A DNA stretch of 64,000 nucleotides from Actinomycetota bacterium (lineage in GTDB: Bacteria; Actinomycetota; Actinomycetes; Mycobacteriales; Micromonosporaceae): positions 31,587 through 95,586 of the forward strand of contig VAWN01000042.1 in the NCBI GenBank assembly GCA_005885555.1. The letters are read 5' to 3'. Below, piece after piece: positions 45,987-54,631 of this stretch. Made by a program: the position numbers and the translations under genes. Position 1 is the stretch's first letter. The number at the start of each line of letters is the position of its first letter. The notes under the pieces are model-generated. The model ran no database searches. It had not been told where the DNA came from and saw only the letters and a list, made by a program, of their open reading frames with translations.

Positions 45987-47012
45987 ATGATTGACCAGCA
46001 GCTCGACACCCGGCGGCGGTCGTGGCTCGCCGGCCTCCTCGCGCAACGCAGCGTCCAGGTCACCGTCGGCGCCTGGGTCGCGGCAAACCTCGCGGTGGTC
46101 CTGCTCGCCCATGGGCACCTGCCGTTCCACCGGCCTTCACTGCACCACACCCCGTTCACCACCCAGCTGCTCAACCCCAACCTGGCGATGATCGAGGTGC
46201 TCCTGTTGATGGCGCTGACCTTCGCGCTGACCCGCCGCCGGGTGGTACCCGACGTGGGCGCCCGGGCACCGGAGCGCGCGATCGCCAAACAGGAGACCGC
46301 GTGGATGGTCCTCTACGGCATCGGCGGCCTGCTCGGCGGGCTGATCCTGGCGCGGGTGCTCGGGTACCACCCGATCAGCTTCCACCTGACCGGCACGCTG
46401 TACGGCACCGACGACACGGTCACCCGGCCGGAGGTCTTCGTGTGGATGGCGTACAACTTCGGCGTCTACGCGGTGGTGCCGTACCTGTGGTTCCGCCGCC
46501 GGTACACCGCGACACAGCTGAACCTGCGCTCCACCGACCGGCGCAACGACGTGCTGGTGATCGTGGTCATCCTGGTCGTGGAGACCATCGTGGAGCTGAC
46601 CGGGTTCAGCTCGGCGATCTTCGGCCTGTCCGGGCGGCAGGTGCTGCTCGGCATGCCGCTGACGTTCGTCATCTACTTCATCGGTACCGTGCTGCCGACC
46701 ATGATCTTCATCCAGTGCGTGCTGGTGCCGCGGTACCGGCGGCTGACCGGCTCGACGGCGGCCACGGTGATCCTCGGCGGGGTCACCTACACGCTGCTGC
46801 ACTGCTTCGACGGCTGGCTCGCGGTCGACACCGTGAACGCCACGATCCTGTCGGTCATCTTCCTGTTCTTCCAGTACCTCGGTCCCGGCATGATCAAGAC
46901 GGTGCTGACGCTGCGTACCGGCAACGCCTGGGTACACGTCTGGGCGTACCACGCGGTCGCGCCGCACGCGATCGCCGACACCCCGAACATCGTCAAGGTC
47001 TTCCATCTGTGA
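45987..47012 (+). CDS. Polytopic membrane protein, possibly CPBP-like
   Basis: 341 residues with about eight hydrophobic helices. Conserved-looking polar residues inside helices near the C-terminus (TYTLLHCFDGW and WVHVWAYHAVAPH) recall the His/Asn sites of CPBP/Abi intramembrane proteases, but the diagnostic EExxxR motif is not visible, so the assignment is weak. The ATG at 45987 is the first start after the divergent gap. The last 20 bases overlap the convergent LAL regulator. Function unknown. Confidence 0.65.
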   Translation: MIDQQLDTRRRSWLAGLLAQRSVQVTVGAWVAANLAVVLLAHGHLPFHRPSLHHTPFTTQLLNPNLAMIEVLLLMALTFALTRRRVVPDVGARAPERAIAKQETAWMVLYGIGGLLGGLILARVLGYHPISFHLTGTLYGTDDTVTRPEVFVWMAYNFGVYAVVPYLWFRRRYTATQLNLRSTDRRNDVLVIVVILVVETIVELTGFSSAIFGLSGRQVLLGMPLTFVIYFIGTVLPTMIFIQCVLVPRYRRLTGSTAATVILGGVTYTLLHCFDGWLAVDTVNATILSVIFLFFQYLGPGMIKTVLTLRTGNAWVHVWAYHAVAPHAIADTPNIVKVFHL

Positions 47013-49746
47013 GCACCACGCGGGCGAGCTCCGTCCGCGACCCGATCCCCAGCTTCGGGTACAGCTTGTAGAGGTGGTACTCCACCGTCCGCGGGCTGAG
47101 GAACAGCTGGGCTGCGATCTCCCGGTTGGACGCGCCGCCGCTGACCAACCGGGCGATCTGCAGTTCCTGCGGGGTCAGCGTGGCCAGGCCCGCCCGCTGC
47201 GCGTCGGCCGGCGCGTCGCCCAGCGCGCGCAGTTCCCGCCGGGCCTGCTCGGCCCAGTCGCGGGCGTCGAGCGCGTCCAGCGCGGCGAGGGCGGAACGGA
47301 GGGTCTCGCGGGCCTCGGTGCGCCGCCTGGCCCGGCGCAGGGCGGCACCCAGGAGCAGTTCGGTGCGGGCCCGCTCGAAGCGCTCCTGGCCCAGGTCGTA
47401 CAGGCGCAGCGCCTCCCGGAAGTGCTTCACCGCCGGTACCGGCTCGGCCAGCAGGCCCTGGCAGCGGGCCAGCCAGGCACCCGACGACGGGTCGGGGGAG
47501 TTGGCGACGACCAGTTCCAGCATGGCGGTCGCCCGCAGCGCGGACTCGGTGTCCCCGCAGCGCACCGCGGCCTCCACCAGATCGGGCGTGGCGTACAGCG
47601 CGATCAGCACGTGCCCGGCGCCCGGTGTCGCCTCGGCCACCGCGCGCAGCCGGGGCAGCGCCGCGTCCGGCCGGCCGGCACCGAGGTCGAGCACCGCCAG
47701 CGCCCACTGGGTGCGGCCGACGGCCAGCCCGAACCGGCGCGGGATGCCCTGCGCGAGCGCACCGTCGGCGTACTCCCGGCAGCGCCGCTCGTCACCGCGC
47801 AGCGCGGCGACGACGGCCAGGGCCGCGAGGTTCAGGCACTCGGCGCTGTCCTGCCCGGTCTCCCGGGCCAGGCGCAGGCCCTCGTCGGCGACCGCCGCGG
47901 CGTCCGGGTAGTGGCCGCGGATCGTCTCGGCAACCGAGACACCGTGCAGGGCCAGCGGCAGGTCGTCCAGGGCGCCCTCGGCGCGGGCCCGCCGGGCCGC
48001 CGCCTCGAACAGCCGGATCATCCGGTCGACGTCGCCGAGGTACATGGCGCCGTACGCCTCCCACATGAGCCAGCGCGGGAGGTCCGGCCGGGCGGGATGG
48101 TCGGCGGCGGCCCGCAGTACCGCGGCGCCGCGCTCGACCTCGCCGGAGATCACGTCGGCGATCCCGGTCAGCCAGTCCCGCAGCAGCCGGGCCCGCGCGT
48201 CGGTGGTGTTCAGGCGCCGGGCGCGCGCGGCGAGGTCGAGCACCACCGGCATGTCCCCGGCGTAGCCGGCCGCCTCGGTGGCACCGAACAGCATCTCCAG
48301 TGCCGCCCGCGGGTCGGTGTCCGCGACCAGTTCGGCACCGGCGGTGAGGGTACCCACGGCTTCGCTGATCAGCCCCGCACGCAGCTGGATCTGCCCGCGC
48401 AGCGCGGCGATCCGGCCGAGCAGCGGCGGGTCGCCGCCGGCGTCCCGTTCGGCGCGCACGGCCGCGGCCAGTGCCCGGCCCGGTTGCCCCGCCCGGGCGG
48501 CCGCCCCGGCCGCGGCGACCAGGCGGCGCGCCCGGTCGGCGGCGCCCGGCGACAGCTCCGCGGCCCGTTCGAGGGCCGCGGCCGCGGCGGCGTAACCGCT
48601 GCGTACCCGCGCCCGCTCGGCGGTCGCCTCCAGCCGGTCGGCCACCTCCGCGTCCGGGCCGAGGGCGGCCGCGGCCAGGTGCCACGTGCGCCGGTCGGCG
48701 TGCCCGTCGCCGGCCAGCGTGGCGGCCAGCGCCAGGTGTACCGCCCGCCGCTGGGTGAACGGCGCGGCGCTGACGACGGCGGAGCGGACCAGCGGATGCC
48801 GGAACCGCGCACCGTCCGGCCCGATCGTCACCAGGCCGGTCGCCTCGATCCCGGTCGCCGCCGGCCCGGGCAGGTCCAGCAGTTGCGCCGCGTCCAGGAT
48901 CTGCGCCCACGAGGTACCGTCCGCGCACGCGGCGACCAGCAGCAGCTCCTGCGCGGCGACCGGGAGCCGGCGCACCTGGTCGAGGAAGGCCGCCTCCACG
49001 CCTGCGCTCAGCGGCAGCGGGTCGGGCAGCGGGCGCCGGCCGGCGAGCTCGTCCGCGGACAGGTTCGCGACGATCTCCAGCAGCGCCAGCGGGTTGCCGT
49101 CGGCGTACCGCAGCAGGCGCTCGCGTACCTCGCGGGCCACGGTACCGTCGGCCTGACGGTCGATCAGCTCGGCCATGCCGGCCGGCGGCAGCCCGGGTAC
49201 CGCGAGCTTCGGCCACGGGTCGCGGGCGAACCGGCTGGCCGGCTGGTCGCGGGGGTTCTGATCACGGGCGGCGACCAGCAGGCCGATCGGGTCGCGGGCG
49301 AGCCGCCGGGCGACGAACCGCAGCGCGTCGGCGCTCTGGTCGTCCAGCCACTGGGCATCGTCGACGAGGCAGACGACGCCGCCGGTGATCTGCGACAGGA
49401 CGCTGAGCACCGCGAGGAACACCAGGAACGGGTCGTCGCCGGTGGCCGGGCCGAGCCGCAGCGCGCCCCGCAACGCGGCCGCCTGCTCGGCGGGTACCGC
49501 GTCGAGCTGGTCGAGCACCGGTTGCAGCAGCTGGTGCAGGCCGCCCCAGGCGAACCGGGACTCGAACTCCACCCCGGTCGCGCGCAGTACCGGCAGGTCG
49601 CCGGCCGCGTCCGCCGCGTACGCCAGCAGGGCGGTCTTGCCGACGCCGGGCGGGCCGGTCAGCAGCAGGGTACTGCCGCGGCCGGCCCGCACCTGGTCGA
49701 GCGCCCCGGTGATCCGGAGGCACTCCGCGTCGCGCCCGACCAGCAT
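46993..49746 (-). CDS. LAL-family LuxR-type transcriptional regulator
   Basis: 917 residues. The AAA-like ATPase domain has Walker A LTGPPGVGKTALL (about 30-42) and Walker B GGVVCLVDDAQWLDDQS (about 125). A long helical repeat region (TPR-like) follows. The C-terminal 60 residues are a LuxR helix-turn-helix (LTPQELQIARLVSGGASNREIAAQLFLSPRTVEYHLYKLYPKLG). LAL proteins are large ATP-dependent activators of secondary metabolism or sugar genes in actinomycetes. The ATG at 49746 starts exactly at the ATPase fold (MLVGRDAEC); the frame runs further, but without domain content. No biosynthetic cluster is adjacent, so the target is unknown. Confidence 0.92.
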   Translation of the reverse strand: MLVGRDAECLRITGALDQVRAGRGSTLLLTGPPGVGKTALLAYAADAAGDLPVLRATGVEFESRFAWGGLHQLLQPVLDQLDAVPAEQAAALRGALRLGPATGDDPFLVFLAVLSVLSQITGGVVCLVDDAQWLDDQSADALRFVARRLARDPIGLLVAARDQNPRDQPASRFARDPWPKLAVPGLPPAGMAELIDRQADGTVAREVRERLLRYADGNPLALLEIVANLSADELAGRRPLPDPLPLSAGVEAAFLDQVRRLPVAAQELLLVAACADGTSWAQILDAAQLLDLPGPAATGIEATGLVTIGPDGARFRHPLVRSAVVSAAPFTQRRAVHLALAATLAGDGHADRRTWHLAAAALGPDAEVADRLEATAERARVRSGYAAAAAALERAAELSPGAADRARRLVAAAGAAARAGQPGRALAAAVRAERDAGGDPPLLGRIAALRGQIQLRAGLISEAVGTLTAGAELVADTDPRAALEMLFGATEAAGYAGDMPVVLDLAARARRLNTTDARARLLRDWLTGIADVISGEVERGAAVLRAAADHPARPDLPRWLMWEAYGAMYLGDVDRMIRLFEAAARRARAEGALDDLPLALHGVSVAETIRGHYPDAAAVADEGLRLARETGQDSAECLNLAALAVVAALRGDERRCREYADGALAQGIPRRFGLAVGRTQWALAVLDLGAGRPDAALPRLRAVAEATPGAGHVLIALYATPDLVEAAVRCGDTESALRATAMLELVVANSPDPSSGAWLARCQGLLAEPVPAVKHFREALRLYDLGQERFERARTELLLGAALRRARRRTEARETLRSALAALDALDARDWAEQARRELRALGDAPADAQRAGLATLTPQELQIARLVSGGASNREIAAQLFLSPRTVEYHLYKLYPKLGIGSRTELARVVLTDGRP

Positions 49747-49759
49747 GCCGTCAGGGTAG

Positions 49760-49846
49760 TGGTGATCGGCCCGCGCGCGCCGCGCCGGCCCGCGCCGGCC
49801 CGTTGTACGCGCCGCGCCGGCCCGCGTGCGCGCGGCGCCGGCCCGC
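49760..49846. repeat. Degenerate GC-only tandem repeats
   Basis: Imperfect tandem copies of a 10-16 base unit built on CGCGCCGGCCCG occupy the gap upstream of the LAL gene, directly before the inverted repeat at 49847. No coding potential is convincing. The stretch may form stable secondary structure on either strand. Confidence 0.5.
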
Positions 49847-49896
49847 AGATCTTGGACGCTTGTGCCCCCTTCAGGGGGTGTCAGCGTCCAAGATCT
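49847..49896. repeat. Long nested inverted repeat
   Basis: AGATCTTGGACGCT and its exact reverse complement AGCGTCCAAGATCT enclose 22 bases that themselves contain CCCCC-TTCA-GGGGG. The whole could fold as a two-tier hairpin or cruciform. A related sequence, GATCTTGGAC followed by TTGTG and GCCC, recurs at 63939-63959. It lies between the divergent LAL and GNAT genes. Confidence 0.75.
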
Positions 49897-50018
49897 CGGC
49901 GGTAAGCGGCCAGGGTCTCGGCCAGCGCCTCGTCGATCGGGGTGGCGCGCAGGCCGAATCCGTGCTTCCACCGGTAATCGGGTTGGCGGCCGGGGTACCG
50001 CCGGTTACCGTGCCCGGC

Positions 50019-50984
50019 ATGTCGAGGCTGGAGGTCCTGCCGTTCAGCGACGCGCACCTCGACGCGGCCGGTGCGCTGCTCGCCCGGCGGCATGCGGTGC
50101 ACCGGCGGGCCGAGCCGCTGCTCGCGCCGCGGTACGCCGACGCCGGGGAGGCCACCCGCGAGGTTGCCGAGCTGTGGAAGGCCGGGGCCTCGGGTGCGGT
50201 GGCCCGGTCCGGCGGGCACACTGTCGGGTACCTGCTGGGCCTGCCGCTGGCGGTGGACAGATGGGGTCCGAACGTCTGGGTACCGCCGGCCGGGCACGCG
50301 GTCGACGACGCGGAGACGGTGCGCGACCTGTACGCCGTCGCCGCCGCCCGGTGGGTCGACGAGGGCCGCACCGCGCACTACGCGGTGGTGCCGGCCGGCG
50401 CCCCGGCACTGGTCGACGCCTGGTTCCGGCTCGGGTTCGGGCAGCAGCAGGTGCACGGGGTACGCGAACCGCTGGCCACGCCGCCGCCGGTACCCGACGG
50501 GGTGGCGGTCCGCCACGGCCGTCCGGCCGACGCCGCCGCGCTCGCTCCGCTGGATCTGGTGCTCCCGCAGCACCAGGCGCAGTCCCCGGTCTTCTCGGAC
50601 CGGCCGGTACCCACCCTCGCCGAGGCGCTGGAGGACTGGGTCGAGACGCTGGAGGACCCGCGGTACACCACGTTCCTGGCGGAGCTGGACGGCGCCGTGG
50701 TCGGTGCCGCGGTCGGCTGCCCCGCGGAGGAGTCGAGCCTGCACGCCGGCCCGGCCCGGCCGGACGCGGCGAGCTACCTGATCTTCGCCGCCGTGGTACC
50801 CGAGGCGCGCGGCCACGGTGTCGGCAGCGCACTGGGCCGGGCGGTGCTCGGCTGGTCCGCCACGGCGGGGTACCGCGCGGTGGTCACCGACTGGCGGGCG
50901 ACCAACCTGCTGTCCTCCCGCACCTGGCCGAAGATCGGCTTCCGGCCGGCGTTCCTGCGGCTGCACCGCCAGATCGGAAGGTGA
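50019..50984 (+). CDS. Tandem GNAT acetyltransferase
   Basis: 321 residues built of two GNAT-like halves. The first half (about 1-155) is degenerate (HTVGYLLGLPLAVDRWGPNV; WFRLGFGQQQVHGVRE). The second half keeps the acetyl-CoA pyrophosphate loop (VVPEARGHGVGSALGRAVL) and the closing WPKIGFRPAFLRLHRQIG strand. Such proteins N-acetylate small amines or proteins; the acceptor is unknown. The ATG at 50019 is the first start matching the fold (MSRLEVLPF). The next GNAT gene starts ten bases after its stop. Confidence 0.85.
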   Translation: MSRLEVLPFSDAHLDAAGALLARRHAVHRRAEPLLAPRYADAGEATREVAELWKAGASGAVARSGGHTVGYLLGLPLAVDRWGPNVWVPPAGHAVDDAETVRDLYAVAAARWVDEGRTAHYAVVPAGAPALVDAWFRLGFGQQQVHGVREPLATPPPVPDGVAVRHGRPADAAALAPLDLVLPQHQAQSPVFSDRPVPTLAEALEDWVETLEDPRYTTFLAELDGAVVGAAVGCPAEESSLHAGPARPDAASYLIFAAVVPEARGHGVGSALGRAVLGWSATAGYRAVVTDWRATNLLSSRTWPKIGFRPAFLRLHRQIGR

Positions 50985-50994
50985 GCGTGTCACG

Positions 50995-51558
50995 ATGCCG
51001 ATAGACGCCAAGCGGTACCGCCTCGGTAGGCTCGGCCGGGTGACCGACCTGACCGTCGCGGTCCGGCCCGCGGCCGAGGCCGAGCTGCCGGCCATCGTCG
51101 AGAGCCTGGAACAGCGGCTGTACTTCACCGACCGGCTGGCCCGGCAGCGGCTGGGCCGCGGGGAACTGCTCGTCGCGTGGCTCGACGGCACCGCCGTCGG
51201 CGACGTCTACCTGCGCCTGGAGGGGGCCGACGAGGATCTGGCCGACCTGCGTGACGCGCCGCTGCTGAGCCACCTTGAGGTACTGCCGCCGCACCGGAAG
51301 CAGGGGATCGGCTCGCTGCTGATGCGGTGCGCCGAGGCGATGGCCTGGCGCCGGGGGTACGACCGGGTCGCGCTCGGCGTGACCGAGGACAACACCGACG
51401 CGATCCGGCTGTACCTGAGCCGCGGGTACGCGTTGTGGCGCCCCGACCCGATCGAGACCTACCGCGAGATCTTCCGGGAGGACGGCACCGTCGACGCGGT
51501 ACCCGACGAGCCGTGCCTGGTCTACGTGAAGCGGCGGCCGGTCGCGTTCATCCGCTGA
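50995..51558 (+). CDS. GNAT acetyltransferase
   Basis: 187 residues. It has a classic GNAT motif A (LEVLPPHRKQGIGSLLMRCAE) and motif B (VALGVTEDNTDAIRLYLSRGYA). The first 16 residues (MPIDAKRYRLGRLGR) could be untranslated if the GTG at 51041 is the true start. The gene is probably co-transcribed with the tandem GNAT gene ten bases upstream, and its last 11 bases overlap the convergent lysyl-tRNA synthetase gene. Acceptor substrate unknown. Confidence 0.86.
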   Translation: MPIDAKRYRLGRLGRVTDLTVAVRPAAEAELPAIVESLEQRLYFTDRLARQRLGRGELLVAWLDGTAVGDVYLRLEGADEDLADLRDAPLLSHLEVLPPHRKQGIGSLLMRCAEAMAWRRGYDRVALGVTEDNTDAIRLYLSRGYALWRPDPIETYREIFREDGTVDAVPDEPCLVYVKRRPVAFIR

Positions 51559-53197
51559 GCAGCTTGCGCACCCGGTCCGAGCCGATCGCCAGCAGCAGCG
51601 TGGGCAGCCGGGGTCCGGTCTCCCGCCCGACCAGCAGCCGGTAGAGCAGGGCGAAGAAGCCCCGCTGCGCGACCTTGAGCTCCGCCGTCGGCGCGACGTC
51701 GAGGGGCAGGCCGAGCAGCCGCTTCGGTACCCCGTACACCAGCGTGGTCAGCCCCGGCAGCGACCAGTTCTCATCCAGCCCCTCGACCAGCAGGCGCAGC
51801 GACTCCCGCTGGGCCGGGTCGAGGGTGGCGAGCAGTTCGATGTCCGGTTCCTCGCGGACCTGGGTGCGCTGCTCCGGCGGCAGCTGGGTGGCGGTCCACC
51901 GGGCGGCCTTGTCCAGCCGTGGCCGCACCTCGTCCAGCGACGCGATCGGCTGCTCGGGTTCCAGGTCGCGCAGGATCCGCAGGAGCTGCTCCTCGTGGCC
52001 GGTGGTGATGTCCACGATCGAGGCGAGGGTGCGGTACGGCAGCGGCCGTAGGGTCGCGGGCAGCGGGCCGGCCGCGGTACCGGTGGCGCGCCGGTACGCC
52101 GCGGTGTCCGCCGGCCCGGTCGTGGCCTGCGAAACCTTGCGCGCCAACGCGTCCCACTCGTCGTAGAGGCGCAGCAGCTCCTCGTCGAACGCGACCTTGA
52201 AGGACTGGTTGGGCCGGCGCCGGGCGTACAGCCAGCGCAGCACCGGCGCCTCCATGATCTCCAGCGCGTCGGACGGTGTCGGTACCCCGCCGCGGGAGCT
52301 GCTCATCTTGGCCATGCCGGAGATGCCGACGAACGCATACATCGGACCAATCGGCGGTTCGGCGCCGAACACCTCGCGGACGATCTGGCTGCCGACGACG
52401 TAGGACGAGCCGGGGGAGGAGTGGTCCACGCCGGACGGTTCGAAGACCACGCCCTCGTACGCCCAGCGCATCGGCCAGTCGACCTTCCACACCAGCTTGC
52501 CGTGGTGGTCCTCGGCCAGCCGCATGGTACCGGCGTGCCCGTATGCGCAGGTGTAGGCCAGTTCGGTGGTCGCGTCGTCGTACCCGACAACCGTGGTGAC
52601 GTCCCGCCCGCACACGGCGCAGTAGGGCTTGTAGGGGAAGTACCCGGTCGCCGCGCTGCCGTCCTCGTCGGCGTCGACGGGGGCCGGCCGGTCCTTCGTC
52701 CGGTACCGGTCGAGGATCGCGTCGATCGTCGCGCGCTGCCGCATGGCGAGCAGGATCTGGTCGCGGTACGCCCCGGAGGTGTACTTCTCGGTCTGGCTGA
52801 TCGCCTCGTAGTGCACGCCCAGCTCGGCCAGTGCCGCGGCCATCGGCGCCTTGAAGTGCTCGGCCCAGTTCGGGTACCGGCTGCCGGGCGGCGCGGGTAC
52901 CGCGGTCAGCGGCTTGCCGATGTGCGCGTCCCACGATGGGTCGACGCCGGCCGGCACCTTGCGGAACCGGTCGTAGTCGTCCCACGAGAGCAGGTGCCGG
53001 CACTCGTACCCGCGCCGGCGGATCTCGTCGGCGACCAGGTGCGGGGTCATGACCTCACGCAGGTTGCCCAGGTGGATCGGGCCGGACGGGCTCAGGCCGG
53101 ACGCGCAGACGATCGGCTTGCCGGGGGCGCGGCGCTCGGCCTCGGCGACGACCTCGTCGGCGAACCGGGCAACCCAGTCAGGTTCGGCGGGTGGCAT
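51548..53197 (-). CDS. lysK: Class I lysyl-tRNA synthetase
   Basis: 549 residues. Class I (LysRS1, archaeal-type) features are the HIGH-like PSGPIHLGNLRE (about 37-48), a KMSKS-like MAKMSSSRG (about 290), and a Cys cluster region (YCAVCGRDV...YTCAYGHAG). The C-terminal anticodon-binding helical domain is present and the length matches the family. It charges tRNA-Lys. Actinomycetes may carry this enzyme alone or alongside class II LysS; which applies here cannot be seen. The ATG at 53197 is preferred to the GTG just before it. It is divergent from the second ROK regulator, sharing an AT-rich gap. Confidence 0.94.
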   Translation of the reverse strand: MPPAEPDWVARFADEVVAEAERRAPGKPIVCASGLSPSGPIHLGNLREVMTPHLVADEIRRRGYECRHLLSWDDYDRFRKVPAGVDPSWDAHIGKPLTAVPAPPGSRYPNWAEHFKAPMAAALAELGVHYEAISQTEKYTSGAYRDQILLAMRQRATIDAILDRYRTKDRPAPVDADEDGSAATGYFPYKPYCAVCGRDVTTVVGYDDATTELAYTCAYGHAGTMRLAEDHHGKLVWKVDWPMRWAYEGVVFEPSGVDHSSPGSSYVVGSQIVREVFGAEPPIGPMYAFVGISGMAKMSSSRGGVPTPSDALEIMEAPVLRWLYARRRPNQSFKVAFDEELLRLYDEWDALARKVSQATTGPADTAAYRRATGTAAGPLPATLRPLPYRTLASIVDITTGHEEQLLRILRDLEPEQPIASLDEVRPRLDKAARWTATQLPPEQRTQVREEPDIELLATLDPAQRESLRLLVEGLDENWSLPGLTTLVYGVPKRLLGLPLDVAPTAELKVAQRGFFALLYRLLVGRETGPRLPTLLLAIGSDRVRKLLSG

Positions 53198-53266
53198 CAC
53201 CCGATGATTGTTTCATCTGGCCGAAACCGGAAATTCGCTGAGGGGCGGAGCGGCCCGGCCAGCGGG

Positions 53267-53297
53267 AAATTCATCGGTCCTACGAAAATTCATCGGT
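53267..53297. repeat. Direct repeats in ROK/lysK gap
   Basis: AAATTCATCGGT occurs twice (53267-53278 and 53286-53297) with a 19-base period, and GAAATTC once more just upstream (53230-53236). They precede the palindromes of the ROK leader and may be half-sites for a dimeric regulator on one DNA face (about two helical turns). Confidence 0.45.
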
Positions 53298-53370
53298 ACT
53301 AAGTGAAGTTAGTAACCATCCAGGTGTTTAACGTTTTGTATCGAACCCGATACCATGAGTGAGCCACTCA
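53297..53370. promoter_or_regulatory. Three successive palindromes upstream of ROK regulator
   Basis: TACTAA-N6-TTAGTA (53297-53314), GTATCG-AACC-CGATAC (53338-53353) and TGAGTG-AGC-CACTCA (53356-53370) line up in the 190-bp gap before the GTG at 53390. The first shares TTACTAACT with the operator at 30.07 kb. A TGTTTAAC element lies between the first two. The sites fit autoregulation by the ROK protein plus input from another regulator. Confidence 0.6.
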
Positions 53371-53389
53371 ACCGGCCTGGGGAGGCTAC

Positions 53390-54631
53390 GTGGACCGACG
53401 CTCCTGGCTGCCCGAGGACTTGCGCGCCTATCACCGCGGGCTGCTGTTGCGCTTGTTGACCGAACACGGTCCGCTGACCCGCCGGGACCTGGCGGGGGCC
53501 AGCGGGCTCAGCATTCCCACCGTCGCCTCGATCATCGGTGAGCTGCTGGCCGCCCGGCACGTCGTCGAGTCGTCGCCGCGGCCGGAGGCGGTGGCGGTGC
53601 GCGGTCCCCGGGCCGGGCTGCTGTCCGTCGCCCGGCACGCGCACGCGGTACTCGGCGTCGACATCTGCGCCAACCGCATCCGGGCCGGGTTGTGCGACCT
53701 GTCCGGCGTGGTGTCGGAGGTCGTGACGGTACGGGTACCGCAGGGTCGCCCGCCGGCCGACCTGCTCGACCTCGCCGTGAGCGCCGCGCAGCCGCTGGTC
53801 GTCTCGGCCGGCGACCGGTTGCTCGGCGTCGGTGTCGCGGTACCCGGCCCGGTCGACCAGGACGGCCGGCGCAGCCTGCTCGCCCTGCCGCTCGGCTGGC
53901 GGGACGTACCGGTCGCCGAGCTGTTCGAGCACGCGTTCGGGGTACCCGCGGTGGTGGAGTACAACGTGCGCGCGATGGCCGTCGCGGAAGCCCGGCACGG
54001 CCTGGGTATCCGCGCGGAGAACCTGCTCTACGTGCACCTGGGCGAAGGGCTCGGGATCGCCTTCCTGATCGACGGGCGGCCGTTCCGCCAGGGCGCGCAC
54101 GGCGTCTCCGAACTCGGTCACTACCAGGTGGTGGACCGGGGACCGCGCTGCTCGTGCGGCGGGGTCGGCTGCCTGGAGGCGGTGCTCGGCGACGCCTACC
54201 TGCGCCAGCGCATCCGCGACGCGGCCGGGCAGAGCCCGACGCTGGCCAACCTGACCCGCCGCCGGCTGCCGGTACTGGAACTGCTGGACATCGCCACCCA
54301 GGCGGGGGACGGGCCGGCGGCCGAGATCCTCGACGATGTGGTGACCCACCTGAGCACCGCGGTCGCGGTGAGCGTGAACCTGCTCAGCCCGGCCCGGGTG
54401 GCGCTCGGCGGCGAACTGGCCACCGCACCGAAGGACGTGCTGGAGCGGGTCTGCGCGGCGAGCCAGAGCAAGATCAGCCACGTGCTGCGCGACCAGGTGA
54501 ACCTGGAGCGGTCGGCGATCGGGCGGTATCCGGGCCTGCTGGGTGCCGGTACCGTCGCTCTGGACCGGTTGTTCTACCGCGACCAGCCGCCGCTGGCCGC
54601 GCCCCGGCGACCACCGCCCCGGCAGGCCTGA
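53390..54631 (+). CDS. ROK-family transcriptional regulator (zinc motif present)
   Basis: 413 residues from GTG with GGGGAGG five bases upstream. A winged helix (LLLRLLTEHGPLTRRDLAGASGLSIPTVASIIGELL) is followed by a ROK domain (AVLGVDICANRIRAGL; YVHLGEGLGIAFLIDGR). The zinc cluster RCSCGGVGCLEA after HGVSELGHY is intact, unlike the ROK repressor at 28.7 kb. The kinase-site DxxG region is altered (EYNVRAMAVAEA), so it is a sensor only. No sugar operon is adjacent, so it may act on distant loci such as the GH2 or importer genes. Its 3' end overlaps the convergent glycosyltransferase by 58 bases. Confidence 0.92.
   Translation: MDRRSWLPEDLRAYHRGLLLRLLTEHGPLTRRDLAGASGLSIPTVASIIGELLAARHVVESSPRPEAVAVRGPRAGLLSVARHAHAVLGVDICANRIRAGLCDLSGVVSEVVTVRVPQGRPPADLLDLAVSAAQPLVVSAGDRLLGVGVAVPGPVDQDGRRSLLALPLGWRDVPVAELFEHAFGVPAVVEYNVRAMAVAEARHGLGIRAENLLYVHLGEGLGIAFLIDGRPFRQGAHGVSELGHYQVVDRGPRCSCGGVGCLEAVLGDAYLRQRIRDAAGQSPTLANLTRRRLPVLELLDIATQAGDGPAAEILDDVVTHLSTAVAVSVNLLSPARVALGGELATAPKDVLERVCAASQSKISHVLRDQVNLERSAIGRYPGLLGAGTVALDRLFYRDQPPLAAPRRPPPRQA

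Noticed and set aside
46993..49746. LAL regulator as marker of a biosynthetic gene cluster.
   Set aside because: No synthase, synthetase or tailoring cluster surrounds it; the nearby GNAT, acyl-CoA synthetase and decarboxylase genes are not arranged as a pathway.
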